NCBI GenBank assembly: GCA_016719785.1
Contig: JADJYJ010000010.1
Span: 1 to 64,000, forward strand
DNA: 64,000 nt
Origin: Candidatus Amarolinea dominans
Lineage (GTDB): Bacteria > Chloroflexota > Anaerolineae > SSC4 > Amarolineaceae
Reading direction: 5' to 3'
A program made the position numbers and the translations under genes. Under the pieces are notes generated by a model, which was not told the DNA's origin, did no database searches, and saw nothing but the letters and a program-made list of their open reading frames with translations. Of the stretch, positions 10,056-19,693 are shown one piece after another (the stretch's first letter is position 1; each line of letters begins with the position of its first letter).

Positions 10056-11826
10056 CGCCCGGCGTGGCGCTGCGCCCGCCGATGAAGTTGACGCCAGCGT
10101 CCGCCACCTCGATGCCGTGCAAATAGTTGCCCAGCGCTCCCCCGGCGCCGGTCAGGCCGATGAAGTTGCCCTGGACACGATTATCTCTGGCGCCGTTGCC
10201 GATCCACACGCCATCCAACTTGTTGCCGGAGATGACGTTGCCTTCGGCCGCGGTCGTCCCGCCGATCGTGTTTTCCCTGGCGCCGTTGATCTCGACCCCA
10301 TGGCCGGCGTTGCCCGGATCAGGGTGGGCGAACGGCACGGCGCCGATCAGGTTGCCGAGCACGTGATTGCCCGCCGATGTGCCCGAAATATGCACGCCGC
10401 TGCCGGCGTTGCCCGCGATCACGTTCTCCGCGCCGTCGGCCGTGCCGCCAACCTGGTTGTCGAAGCTATTCGCGATGGCGATGCCGGCGCTGCCGTTGCC
10501 CAGAAGCCCTGCGCCCCATTGCAGCCCAACTCTATTGCCCTGGATGCGGTTCCCGTTGGCGCCGGCATACAGATAGATGCCAACGTTCCCGTTGCCGGAG
10601 ACCACGTTGCCTTCCTCCTCCGTATCGCCGCCGATGTCGTTGCCGTTGGCGCCCTGGAACACGATGCCGTAGCTCGTGTTCGGCAGGGCGGCGAGGCCCG
10701 AGCTCGTCAAGCCGATCCCGTTGTTCTGAATAGAGACGCCCGCGGTCCCGTTGTAGAGCAAAACGCCATTGGTGTTGCCGGAGATCAGGTTTCCCTGTCC
10801 CTCCGCGGCCCCCCCTACGTAGTTCTCATTCGCGGCTTGAATGCTGACCCCCGCGCCAGGGCTGTTGCCTAGCGCCTGGTCGCCCGTCTTGTTCGTCCCC
10901 ACGTAGTTGCCATAGATCCGGTTGCCGGTCGTCGCGCCGTTGATGAACACGCCGGTATGGTTGGCGCTGATGACATTCCCCTCTACGCGGTTGTTGGGGG
11001 AGCCGCGAATCTCGATGCCCGAAAGCGCGTTGCCCTTCGCTTGCGTGCCGCTCAGACCAACGCCGATATAGTTGCCGGTAATGATGCTGCCGCCGCCGTC
11101 CAGAATGAAGATTCCAACCTGGAAGCGGTTGATCGCCAGCCCCTTCACCGTGGTGGAACCTGCCCGGATCTCAAGCCCATTGGCCTGGTAGGACGGGGTG
11201 CCGTCCAGCTCGATGACCGGGGCGCCGTTCCAGCCGGGCTGCGTGGTCGCGTCAATGGTCACCGGATCGGTGATGACCGGCAGCCCCGGCCCCTGCATGA
11301 AAATCGTGTGCGGCCCAGGCGGATCAATGGCAAAGGTGATGTCGTCGTGGCCGGGGTTGGCGTTGGCAAGATAAATGGCGGCGTAGAGCGAGTCTGGCCC
11401 GTCGGGGTTGGCGTTGCGCACGATGTAGCCCTGGGGCGCGGCAGATTGGGCGGCCGCTGGCTGCGTTGATTGAAGCGCCGAGAGCAGGCGCGCGGTCGCG
11501 GGAATGCCGCCAACGACCGTCGCGGCCCGAACGCCATCGGCCCAGGTTGAGGCGTAGGCGAGGGGCGCCGACGAGGAGACGACAACCGCGCCGGGCGCGG
11601 TCTTCTTCGACGCCGGCGCTGAAGCGCCGCGGACGACGAAGGTCGTCTGCAGGCCAGCGGGAGCCGGGATGGGTGCGGTTCGACGCGGCCCTTCCGCCGC
11701 AGACTGCGAACCTGCGGTGAATGTCAACATGAGGGAGATCGCCAGAGTAAAGGCAATGTGCCCGGCGCGGGCAGCCAGGCGCAGCAAGGTGTATCGCAGC
11801 GGCATGTATCTTATCATCGTGTTCAT
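10056..11826 (-). CDS. Giant secreted beta-helix/CAP protein, segment 1 of 5: signal peptide and first NosD-like repeats
   Basis: N-terminus of one gene that runs from 11826 to 4231 (about 2530 residues) and is split by four further indels. The start at 11826 (MNTMIRYMPLRY) follows a GGGAAAG stretch 9 bp upstream; an ATG three codons earlier is possible. A long basic-plus-hydrophobic signal (to about residue 45, TAGSQSAA) precedes a Ser/Ala/Pro-rich stretch. A periplasmic copper-binding NosD/right-handed beta-helix array follows, with units of the form GNVISGNxxxGVxIxGA and NxVxGNxIGTxxxGxxxLGN about every 22-24 residues. The protein should be exported, probably to the cell surface. The frame is lost at about 10052-10058, where two bases appear to be missing between GAA and PGNVIAANG. 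Confidence 0.85.
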
Positions 11827-12119
11827 GATCACCATCTTTCCCAGGGCTTATGCTACACTCACTGCACAATCCGCCGTCGGTAGTTGCCGCGTATTTTGGA
11901 GTTGTTTGACAGAGCGATGAAGAAATCTGACTGCCTCATGGCGGCAGGCGGAAAGGAGCATTCTGTGTGAGAGATAATTTACGGACTTGTATAGCACTAA
12001 TACCGAATTAAGTCAAGTCGGGTTGGAGATGGACAGCAACCCCAAATGTGGGTTTTAGGCAGAATCGGCGCGGTTCGAGTGACTCCCACGATCCGGACCG
12101 GTGCAAGAAGGAGGAAAAG
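11827..12119. other. Intergenic region between the giant surface gene and the recombinase element
   Basis: About 290 bp, more AT-rich than the flanking giant gene. It should hold the promoter of the minus-strand surface gene and possibly one edge of the recombinase-bearing element. A short hairpin (AACCC at 12038, GGGTT at 12050) followed by TT is too weak to call a terminator. I see no convincing -35/-10 pair, attachment core or RNA gene. Confidence 0.4.
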
Positions 12120-12150
12120 ATGAAACACTCGCGCTCGAAGGCGATACACC

Positions 12151-12366
12151 ATGGATAACGAGAGACGAGCGACGATCAGAGAGCGATTAGCCCTGGTCAG
12201 CGACCAGTTGACAACGGGTGACAGCGCGCTGGCTGTCGTCTTGAGCGAGGCGCGCTTGCAGGCGGGGTTGGCGGCCTACGAACGCGCTCGAGCCGATGGC
12301 CTGTGCCATGAAGGCGCCTGGGAATGCGCGCTGGAGGCCATGCAGGCTCCTGCCGCTGAGACCTGA
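12151..12366 (+). CDS. Small hypothetical protein upstream of the serine recombinase
   Basis: 71 residues, helical and Ala/Arg/Glu-rich (MDNERRATIRERLALVSDQL...), with no family I recognise. Its ATG at 12151 overlaps a 12-codon reading frame (12120-12158, MKHSRSKAIHHG). That short frame, not this gene, has a strong Shine-Dalgarno (GGAGG) directly in front of it. Either the short frame is a coupled leader peptide, or a missing base hides a fused start. Its position just upstream of the recombinase suggests it belongs to the same mobile element. Confidence 0.4.
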   Translation: MDNERRATIRERLALVSDQLTTGDSALAVVLSEARLQAGLAAYERARADGLCHEGAWECALEAMQAPAAET

Positions 12367-12610
12367 GTATGCGTGCCGCCGTAACTGCTCAGCCAGGCAG
12401 TGAGAATGGTCTCGATAGCGCCCTTCGCGTCCTTGCGACTTGGCGTTATGGTTACAAACGACAAGAAGGTGGTGAAGAGAAGGGACTTGCACTTTGACAA
12501 TCGAATAGAACTTCCTATCTGTTTCGGGCGCAAGCGAGAACGCTGAAGTTACGGTGGCTGAAATGTGCTATCCTGAATAAAGTCATGAGGCGAAATTCAG
12601 GAGGCAGCCA

Positions 12611-12820
12611 ATGAAAGCAAAAACAGAATGGCGAGTACGGATGGAACGCCAAGCCCATCGAGATGCCATGCACAGACTGAAAGCCGCTTATCAGAAATTG
12701 AGTCAAGAAACAGAGCCGAAGGAGGTTCGTAATGAAACAGACAGCTGCGTTGTATGCCCGTGTTTCGACGCAACGCCAGGAAGAGGAGGCCACGATAGCC
12801 AGCCAGGTGGCGGCGATTGA
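12611..12820 (+). CDS. Small basic helical protein overlapping the recombinase start
   Basis: 69 residues beginning MKAKTEWRVRMERQAHRDAMHRL, strongly basic and helical. AGGAGG sits 6 bp upstream of the ATG. The last 29 codons overlap the recombinase gene in another frame, so only the first about 40 residues (to ETEPKEV) are free to carry independent information. It could be a small DNA-binding accessory of the recombinase, or simply translational coupling for it. I do not recognise a family. Confidence 0.4.
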   Translation: MKAKTEWRVRMERQAHRDAMHRLKAAYQKLSQETEPKEVRNETDSCVVCPCFDATPGRGGHDSQPGGGD

Positions 12821-14307
12821 AGAATGTCCCACCCACGAGGGTACGCCTTGCGAAAGGACTTGTATTTTCTGGACGAGGCGGTGAGCGGGGCGAAATTGGA
12901 TCGTCCGGCGCTGGATCGGTTACGAGACCGAGAAGGTGAAGGCTGTTACCAGGTGGTGATCTGCCTGAGTCCAGATCGGTTGGCAAGGGTGTACATGTTG
13001 CAGGTGCTTCTGCTGGAAGAATTTCGGCAAGCCGGGATACAAATGTTGTTTGTGAACCAGCCTCCGGTGAGCGATAGCCCGCAGAGCCAACTGTTGTTCG
13101 GCATTCAAGGGTTGTTTGCCGAGTATGAACGGGCTGTGATTGCCGAACGGATGCGGCGAGGGCGTCTGCATTGCGCACGTCAGGGAGCAATGGTCAACCC
13201 AAAGACCCCATATGGGTATGATTACGTGCCCAAAACAGGGAGGGAAGGCGGGCGTTGGGAAATCAATGCCGAAGAAGCCAGGGTCGTGCGTCAAATTTAC
13301 GCCTGGTATACCCAATCCGAGCCGATGACTATTCAAGAAATCACAGATCGCTTGAATCGAGACGGCCTCCAACCGCGTCGCGGGAAGTGCTGGCGCAGTA
13401 GCCTGATTGAAACATCCTGCGACAAACCCAATATACCGGATTGGCTTACTACAATCGCACCGAAAAGGTGTATCATGAGGTGGGGCGATTGCGTAAAATT
13501 GGGCATGGCAAGCGTCTTTGCCCGGTGAGTATGCTTCGCCCCACAGAAGAATGGATTGCCATTCCCGTCCCCAGCATTTTGGACAAGGATATCTGGCGCA
13601 TGGCACAAGAACGACTGAAAACGAACCAGCGATTCTCAATGCGCAACAATCGCAACCACCGCTATCTCCTGCGCGGCTTGTTGATTTGCGCCACTTTTAG
13701 CCATACACTCACCGCCCCGCTGGGAATGGCTATTTTTCCTGGCTGTGGCTATGGCGGTGTTCACCGTGCCCCCGATACGCCTGAGCATACCTGCCGCATT
13801 GACGGCAACACCGTTGAAACCCTGGTTTGGAACGCAGTGGTGGAGCTTTTGAAAAATCCCAAACTGATTTCCCAAGCGTGGGGCTGCGATGAAGCTGCCA
13901 ACATCGAGCAAGGTGAGAAAGAGCGGTTGGAAAATCGCTTGCGATCGCTCGACCGTCAGCAAGAACGTCTGCTGGACTTGTACCAAGATGAGCAGATCGA
14001 AAAGCCATCCTACCTGGTGCGCAAACAACGTCTGGATGAGGAGCAAAAAAACATTCAAACGCGCCTTCTGCAAATCGAGCAAGAGGCCAAGTCCGAACAA
14101 ATCAAGCAGGAATTGATCGAAGATTTCCAGCAATATTGCCAGCGTATCCAGGAAAACCTTGCAAATCCCAGCCCGGATTTACAACAGGAAGTGATTCGGT
14201 TGTTAATTGATCACGTTGTTGTCGGAAAAAATGAAATCGTGATCAAGCACATCGTCCCGACCGATGATGATTGTCGTTTGAAACCACAACGTCTTTGCGT
14301 TGAATAA
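12732..14307 (+). CDS. Large serine recombinase (site-specific integrase/transposase), two frameshifts
   Basis: Start at 12732 behind AAGGAGG. The resolvase domain opens with AALYARVSTQRQEEEATIASQ; the Ser of ARVS is the catalytic nucleophile. Further resolvase motifs are SGAKLDRPALDRL, SPDRLAR and LLFGIQGLFAEYERAVIAERM. The Recombinase domain (TPYGYDYVP to RYLLRGLL) follows, then a degenerate zinc ribbon (ICATFSHTLTA, HTCRIDG) and a C-terminal coiled coil (about residues 385-465) ending VVVGKNEIVIKHI. About 525 residues, the usual size. Indels at about 12828 (AAA read as AA) and about 13411 (AAAA read as AAA) break it; the repaired join reads NILRQTQYTGLAYYNRTE. It marks a likely integrative or transposable element, but I could not identify attachment sites. 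Confidence 0.85.
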
Positions 14308-14470
14308 CGATTTTTACACAAGGGCGTGGTGCAGGAAAGCGCGCGCTTTCCGAAAAATGAACAAGAAGTGAGCACTGTTCGATCTGTTCACAGAGCATCA
14401 TTCGCGTGTATCCTGGGGTCACTGATGATCGGTACGAGGCCGATGTCAATCACCGGCAGGAGATGCAATC

Positions 14471-15058
14471 ATGACGAACCCAGGCGCCGAGAGACCGCTT
14501 TCCAATTCCAATCCCAACACTCATGCCGCCGTTCTCGACGCCAGCCTGGCCGGTCTGTTGACAGCCCGCGTATACTATTCTTTTACCACCATCTGGCAAC
14601 TCGCCGCACCGGTTGCCCCCATCTGGACGGCGATTACCGAGGTTGAGCGATGGCCGCAGTGGTGGCGGGGGGTCGAGGCGGTCGTCCGCCTGCGCCGCGG
14701 GGACAGCCGCGGGATCGGCGCCGCCCACCACTACACCTGGAAGAGCAAGCTGCCTTATCGTCTCACCTTCGTGATGGAGACAACCTGCATCGAACCGTTC
14801 CGGCGCATCGAGGGCCGCGCCACAGGCGAGTTGGAAGGGACCGGTTACTGGACCTTCAGCGAAGCCAATGGCATCACGACTGCGCGCTACGATTGGAACG
14901 TGACGACCACCAAGCGCTGGATGAATCTCCTGGCGCCGCTCGCGCGACCGTTCTTCGCCTGGAACCACGACATCGTCATGGCGTGGGGCCGCGAAAGGGC
15001 TGTCCGCCTTACTGACTGCGCCCCTGCAAGCCTGGCCTCGACGGCCAGCCAGGCCTGA
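14471..15058 (+). CDS. SRPBCC (polyketide cyclase/START-like) family protein
   Basis: About 190 residues with the START/SRPBCC fold pattern: FTTIWQLAAPVAPIWTAITEVERWPQWWRGV at the N-terminus, GAAHHYTWKSKLPYRLTF in the central sheet, and a long C-terminal helix (KRWMNLLAPLARPFFAWNHDIVMAWG). Such proteins bind hydrophobic ligands in a deep cavity; the ligand here is unknown. AGGAG lies 8 bp upstream of the ATG. After MAWGRE the expected continuation (GLSALLTAPLQAW) is in the next frame, so an extra A near 14995 probably gives the wrong last 20 residues. Confidence 0.75.
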   Translation: MTNPGAERPLSNSNPNTHAAVLDASLAGLLTARVYYSFTTIWQLAAPVAPIWTAITEVERWPQWWRGVEAVVRLRRGDSRGIGAAHHYTWKSKLPYRLTFVMETTCIEPFRRIEGRATGELEGTGYWTFSEANGITTARYDWNVTTTKRWMNLLAPLARPFFAWNHDIVMAWGRERAVRLTDCAPASLASTASQA

Positions 15059-15146
15059 GGTGCGCAGTCAGGGCGGCGCCTCCGCGCAAGACCTGTCGAA
15101 TGGCCGCAAGCGCCATCTTCAATATCCTGGTAACGAGGTATCATCT

Positions 15147-15761
<615 letters not shown>

Positions 15762-15776
15762 TAGGAGCAAGAAACC

Positions 15777-16057
15777 ATGTACGGCACGATTGCACGGATC
15801 AAAATTGACCCGACCAGGATCGAGGAATTGAAGGCGTTGGGTGACAGCATGGGCGTGGCGCCCGGTCAGGTCACGCTTGCGTTTACCAGATGGACGCCGA
15901 CCCCGGCGAGCTGTTCCTGGTGGCTGTGTTCGAGAGCAAGGAGGCCTACTGGGCCAACGCCCAAAGCCCGGAGCAGAGCGAGCGCTTCATGCAGTTGCGC
16001 GCCTTGCTGCTGGCTGACCCCGAATGGCACGACGGCGCGATCGTCAGCGTGGCTTGA
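15777..16057 (+). CDS. Small antibiotic-biosynthesis-monooxygenase (ABM)-like ferredoxin-fold protein, frameshifted
   Basis: About 93 residues after repair. The first frame reads MYGTIARIKIDPTRIEELKALGDSMG. After an indel near 15882 the second frame reads VYQMDADPGELFLVAVFESKEAYWANAQ and ends with ALLLADPEWHDGAIVSVA at 16057. The beta-alpha-beta pattern with 'VAVFESKEAYWANAQSPEQ' is typical of dimeric alpha-beta-barrel (ABM/EthD-like) proteins, which oxidise or bind small ligands. AGGAG sits 11 bp upstream of the ATG. It follows the membrane protein by 15 bp. Confidence 0.65.
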
Positions 16058-16078
16058 CGAATTGATTGGGGGCGGGGC

Positions 16079-16215
16079 ATGGCCCATCAGACGATAGAAA
16101 CCGTTATCGTGGGCGGTGGACAGGCCGGGCTGGCAACCAGCTACTGGCTCTGCTGTTGGGTGTCGGGGACGATGCGGCGTTCATCGCCGAACACATCGCC
16201 GCGCGCTGGGACTGA
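16079..16215 (+). pseudogene. FAD-dependent oxidoreductase remnant with internal deletion
   Basis: The N-terminus ETVIVGGGQAGLATSYWL is the FAD-binding GxGxxG segment of flavin monooxygenases. It is followed at once, in another frame, by ALLLGVGDDAAFIAEHIAARW and a stop at 16215, which matches the C-terminal 'GVGxDAAxxAxxIA' segment of the same family. Roughly 350 codons between the two ends are gone. This is an internal deletion, not a sequencing slip, and the product cannot be functional. Confidence 0.7.
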
Positions 16216-16298
16216 CAGAACGCACCTGCTCAGCCGGCGGCGGCCGCAGGCGAGCGCACGATGAGCATCAGCCATTGATTGACCGAAAGAGTGCTGAA

Positions 16299-16374
16299 CT
16301 ATGCTGCAAGCGGGCACGAATTGCGCCTGTTTCCGCCGGCAGAAGAGTGAAGTCTATTCCCACTTGCAGTATAC
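16299..16374. repeat. Copy 1 of a 76-bp palindromic dispersed element
   Basis: Arms CTATGCTGCAAGCGGG (16299-16314) and CCCACTTGCAGTATAC (16359-16374) are near-perfect inverted repeats around a 44-bp centre starting CACGAATTGCGCC. The whole unit matches the reverse complement of 58341-58416 closely, centre included, so this is a real dispersed element, not a chance hairpin. It lies between the flavoprotein remnant and the ion-channel gene. Confidence 0.8.
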
Positions 16375-16420
16375 CTCGCCTGTCCGCGCACAGCGCTAAC
16401 CCTGCGCTGGCCGAAGCGCC

Positions 16421-16870
16421 TCAATCGCGCCGCGGCTGGTCGAGCAGGCGGTTGGTCAGCGCGGGGCCGATGATCATGACCAGCGCGGCGATGGCCCGGC
16501 CGGTCTGAGTCACCGCGAAGATGTCGGCGTAGCCCACCGAGGCGCAGGTGGCGATGTAATAGAAGGCATCGGTGTAGGTGGCGATTCTAGGGTTGGCGTG
16601 TTGTTCGGCGCGATAAAAGGCCCACGCGGCCGCTCCGAGGAATTGCACGGCTGCATCGAACGGGTTTTTCGCGACCCAGTCCAAGAGCCGCGCCTCGACA
16701 TGCGTCTTGCGCGCCTGCAGAGACTGCAAGGTGGCTCCGAGATCAGCGCCCGAAACGCCCAGCCACGTCTGCAACAGATCAGGCGCCGGCGTTGGCGTGC
16801 TGGCGGATGCTGCCGGCAGCCGGCGCAGTAAATCGGTCAGCGCTTGCTCTTGTTCTGGGGTCAGCGCCAT
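16421..16870 (-). CDS. Two-helix ion channel with an SVGYAD pore signature
   Basis: 149 residues, ending the operon. A soluble N-terminal half (1-68) is followed by a hydrophobic helix (about 71-88), a pore helix and loop TYTDAFYYIATCASVGYADIF (99-118), and an outer helix RAIAALVMIIGPAL (125-138). This is the Ion_trans_2 layout of bacterial K+ channels, but the filter reads S-V-G-Y-A-D instead of T-V-G-Y-G-D, so selectivity may differ. The C-terminus after the second helix is very short, with no RCK domain. The gene overlaps the end of the PspA-like gene by 10 bp, so the two are co-translated. Confidence 0.75.
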   Translation of the reverse strand: MALTPEQEQALTDLLRRLPAASASTPTPAPDLLQTWLGVSGADLGATLQSLQARKTHVEARLLDWVAKNPFDAAVQFLGAAAWAFYRAEQHANPRIATYTDAFYYIATCASVGYADIFAVTQTGRAIAALVMIIGPALTNRLLDQPRRD

Positions 16871-17519
16871 GATGATTCCTCGGTCCTCGGTCGCGTCTGC
16901 GCCACTTCGCGGCGGGCTGCAATGCGGTCCTCAGCCTGGGCGATCTGCTCCTGACGCCGGCGCAGCTCGACCTGGATTTCCGCGGTCCGATGATCCTGCT
17001 CGCGCTGTGCCCGCGTCAGCGTTTCCACGGCGCCGGCCGTGCGTTCTCCCACGTTTCCAGGGCCTCGCGCTTTCGTCGCGCCTCAAGCAGGCGGGCCTCC
17101 TGGGTTTGGGCCGTCGCGGTCAGCTCGTCCAGAACCTGGGTGCAGGCCCGCTGCAGCTCTGCCCACTCCTGTACGCGGGCCTGACTTTGTTGCCGTGCGG
17201 CCAGGTGCCGGCGCGCCTGGTCCTCCTCGCCCGCCAGTAGCGCAGCATCCACCGCCGCATCCAGGCGGTTGACCTCGGCCAGGGCGGCTTGCCAGGCTAA
17301 CTCCACGCGCTTGCGCCGGGCCACGGCCGCGTGGCGCTGCGTCTGCAGGTCATCCAGCCGGGTTTGCGCCTCGGCGAGCAGGGCGTTCAGGCGATCGTCG
17401 GCCGCCCGGTCGCGCGACGTTGATCCCCGCGGCCTGTCCGCCCCGGCCTCATCGCCCTCGCCGAACAGGTCCCGCAGGATCGTTTGCCACCACGCGGCCA
17501 GCCATGCCCTCAACTTCAT
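16861..17519 (-). CDS. PspA/IM30-like coiled-coil protein, one frameshift
   Basis: About 220 residues. The N-terminus MKLRAWLAAWWQTILRDLFGEG is amphipathic, as in membrane-sensing PspA/Vipp1 proteins. The rest is a nearly continuous coiled coil (ADDRLNALLAEAQTRLDDLQ...AELQRACTQVLDEL...). The frame is lost after KREALETWE at about 17043 and resumes as RTAGAVETLTRAQREQDHRT to the stop at 16861. AGGAGG lies 9 bp before the ATG. It starts 26 bp after the flotillin gene and overlaps the channel gene. Assignment to the PspA family rests on architecture and context (PspA-like genes often accompany flotillin/NfeD genes), not on a firm sequence motif. Confidence 0.6.
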
Positions 17520-17545
17520 CGCTCATGACCTCCTGCAGCGACCGG

Positions 17546-19618
17546 TCAATGGGTTGCCATGCGCAGATAGAGGTCCTCGAAGGGCAGGTCGTTGAGCACC
17601 GGCAGCTGCGCCAACGCCCGCTGCGCCTTCTCAACCAGCGTGCGTTCGTCGCCGGACACCTTCTGACCCACCAGGGCTAGAATCTCACCCAGGCTCTTGC
17701 CCTTGACCTTGTTCAAGTCCACGCTCTTCTCGGCCACACGCATCACCTCAGGCACCAGGGCCGCCAGTTCTTCGATGCTGGTGCCCGGCGCCGCGGCCTT
17801 GCCGCTCTCCGTAGCCGCCATGCGCACCAGGCTATCGCCGGCTGGATCGCCAGTCGCCCGGTTGATCAACTGCTGGCCAATCTCCCGCACCGGCTCGGGC
17901 GCGGCCCTGATCACTTCACCGATGCCGTCGGCCAGCGTCACCAGGCGCAGCAGGGAAGCGGCCGCGTTCGGATCGCCGATCAGCTTGATATTCATGGACG
18001 CGAGGGCCGAGCCAAGCGCCTGGGCCTTGGCGATCTCGATGCGTACCTGGGCATCCAGTTGCAGCTTCAGCATTTCCACGCGCTGCGCCACGCCGTCGAA
18101 CGCGGCCAGCGCCTCGGCCTTGGCCTTGGCACTCTCGGCCTCGGCCAGGCCGCGGGCGCGTATCGCCTCGGCCTCGCGCATGGCCGCATCGGCCTTGGCC
18201 TTCATGACATCGGCCTCTGCCAGGCCGACCGCCGACGAGGTCGCCTTCGTGCCCTCCGCGCGCAACTTCGACGCCTCCGCCTCGGCCTGGGCTTGGGTGC
18301 GCAGCGTGTCGGCCTGTTTGAGCGCCGCTTCGGCTTCGGCCGCGGCGATCTCTTTCAAGGCTTTGGCCTGCGCTTCGGCCTCGCGCTGCTTGCGCAGCGC
18401 ATCCAGCTCGATGCGATTCTTCTGTTCGATGACCGCTTTCTGCGCCTCGCGCTCGGCCTCGATCACGCGGATTCTGGCTTCGCGCTGCGCTGTCTGCGTG
18501 GCCTGCACCGTCACCACCGCCTGCGCCGCCTCCTCGCGTGCGGCCGAGACCAGCAGGCGATCCTTCTCGGCGCCCTCGCGTTTTTGCTGCTCGGTCAGAA
18601 CGATGATCTGGCGCTGCTGTTCTGCCATTTCGATGGCCTGGCGTCGCGTCACCTCGGCCCCCATCACCTCTTGCTGTTTGCGCTCATTCTGGATGGCAAG
18701 CTGTTGGTCGCGCTCGATTTCCATCAGCGCCACGGCCCGTTCCTTGGCCACGCGCGCCGCTTCCGATTTTTGTATTTCCTCGTACTCGCGTAGCTCGGCC
18801 TGCGCCTTTTCCACCGCCTGGCTTGTCCGCACCTCGCGTGACTGGGTGGCGGACGCCAGGGCCAGTTCACGATCCAGGTTGAGTCGCAGCCGCGCGGTGT
18901 CGGTATCGCGCTGCTTGATCTCGATCTCCGCGGTGCGTTCGATGTCGTTACGCTCGCGCAGCGCCTGCTGAATGACCTGGGCGTTGGCGCGCGCCACCTG
19001 GGCGCCGAAGACATCATCGGTGCCGAACGATCCCTGCCGCGCGGCGCGCAGGGTCAGCACCGACACCGATTCGAGCACCAGGCCGTTTTCCTCCAGGTCG
19101 GTCTTGAGCCGATTCTGCACCTCCTGGATGAACTTCTCGCGTTCCTGGTGCAGGCTCATCAGCGTGAAGGAGGCCGCCACGTCGCGCAGCGCGCCATCCA
19201 GCTTGGCTTCGACCAGCTGCTTGACCGCGTTGACATCCACCTGCTTGCTGCCGATGGTGCGCGCGGCGTCAATGATACCTTCGACGGTGGGGTTGACTTT
19301 GACGTAAAAGATGGCCTTGATGTCCGCGTACTGCGGGTCTTTGGTGAGAAGGGCGTTGTTTTCGGTGCGTTCGATGTCAATCGCCATCGTGCCCAGGTCA
19401 ACCCAGGTGATTTCATGGATGGCCCGGAACACCCAGGCGCCGCCGTTCATCACCACCTTGGGCGGGTTATTGACCTTTTGCGACAGGCCGCCCGTGCGCA
19501 CGAACGAACGATTGGCCGGCGTTTTGACATAAGAGCGCATGACGGAGCGCACGAGGACCAAGAGGAGCAAGAGCACAACTGCAAGAATCACGGAACCATA
19601 GACAACGGCTATCTGCAT
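17546..19618 (-). CDS. Flotillin family (SPFH) membrane scaffold protein, YqiK-like
   Basis: 690 residues. One N-terminal membrane helix (4-28) is followed by an SPFH/band-7 domain (about 30-215, with VNNPPKVVMNGGAWVFRAIHEITWVD and the ARTIGSKQVDVNAVKQLVEAKL region). Then comes a long Ala/Glu-rich coiled coil (about 220-500, with AEAEA-type repeats) and a flotillin C-terminus. Flotillins organise membrane microdomains and support secretion, fusion and stress responses. The gene lies 75 bp after a YqiJ/NfeD-like gene, the same pairing as yqiJ-yqiK in E. coli and yuaF-floT in Bacillus. AGGGAG lies 9 bp upstream of the ATG. The protein is intact, unlike its frameshifted PspA-like neighbour. Confidence 0.9.
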   Translation of the reverse strand: MQIAVVYGSVILAVVLLLLLVLVRSVMRSYVKTPANRSFVRTGGLSQKVNNPPKVVMNGGAWVFRAIHEITWVDLGTMAIDIERTENNALLTKDPQYADIKAIFYVKVNPTVEGIIDAARTIGSKQVDVNAVKQLVEAKLDGALRDVAASFTLMSLHQEREKFIQEVQNRLKTDLEENGLVLESVSVLTLRAARQGSFGTDDVFGAQVARANAQVIQQALRERNDIERTAEIEIKQRDTDTARLRLNLDRELALASATQSREVRTSQAVEKAQAELREYEEIQKSEAARVAKERAVALMEIERDQQLAIQNERKQQEVMGAEVTRRQAIEMAEQQRQIIVLTEQQKREGAEKDRLLVSAAREEAAQAVVTVQATQTAQREARIRVIEAEREAQKAVIEQKNRIELDALRKQREAEAQAKALKEIAAAEAEAALKQADTLRTQAQAEAEASKLRAEGTKATSSAVGLAEADVMKAKADAAMREAEAIRARGLAEAESAKAKAEALAAFDGVAQRVEMLKLQLDAQVRIEIAKAQALGSALASMNIKLIGDPNAAASLLRLVTLADGIGEVIRAAPEPVREIGQQLINRATGDPAGDSLVRMAATESGKAAAPGTSIEELAALVPEVMRVAEKSVDLNKVKGKSLGEILALVGQKVSGDERTLVEKAQRALAQLPVLNDLPFEDLYLRMATH

Positions 19619-19693
19619 CGTCGGAATCTCCCTGAAACTGGGGCCGGTGGGGTGAGGTGCGCCGGCCTGGCGGAAGCTGTCAAAGAAAAACGT

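Noticed and set aside
12060..12105. tRNA-like T-arm (GGTTCGAGT) as a possible attachment site
   Set aside because: No cloverleaf can be built around it and the stem does not pair; a chance match.
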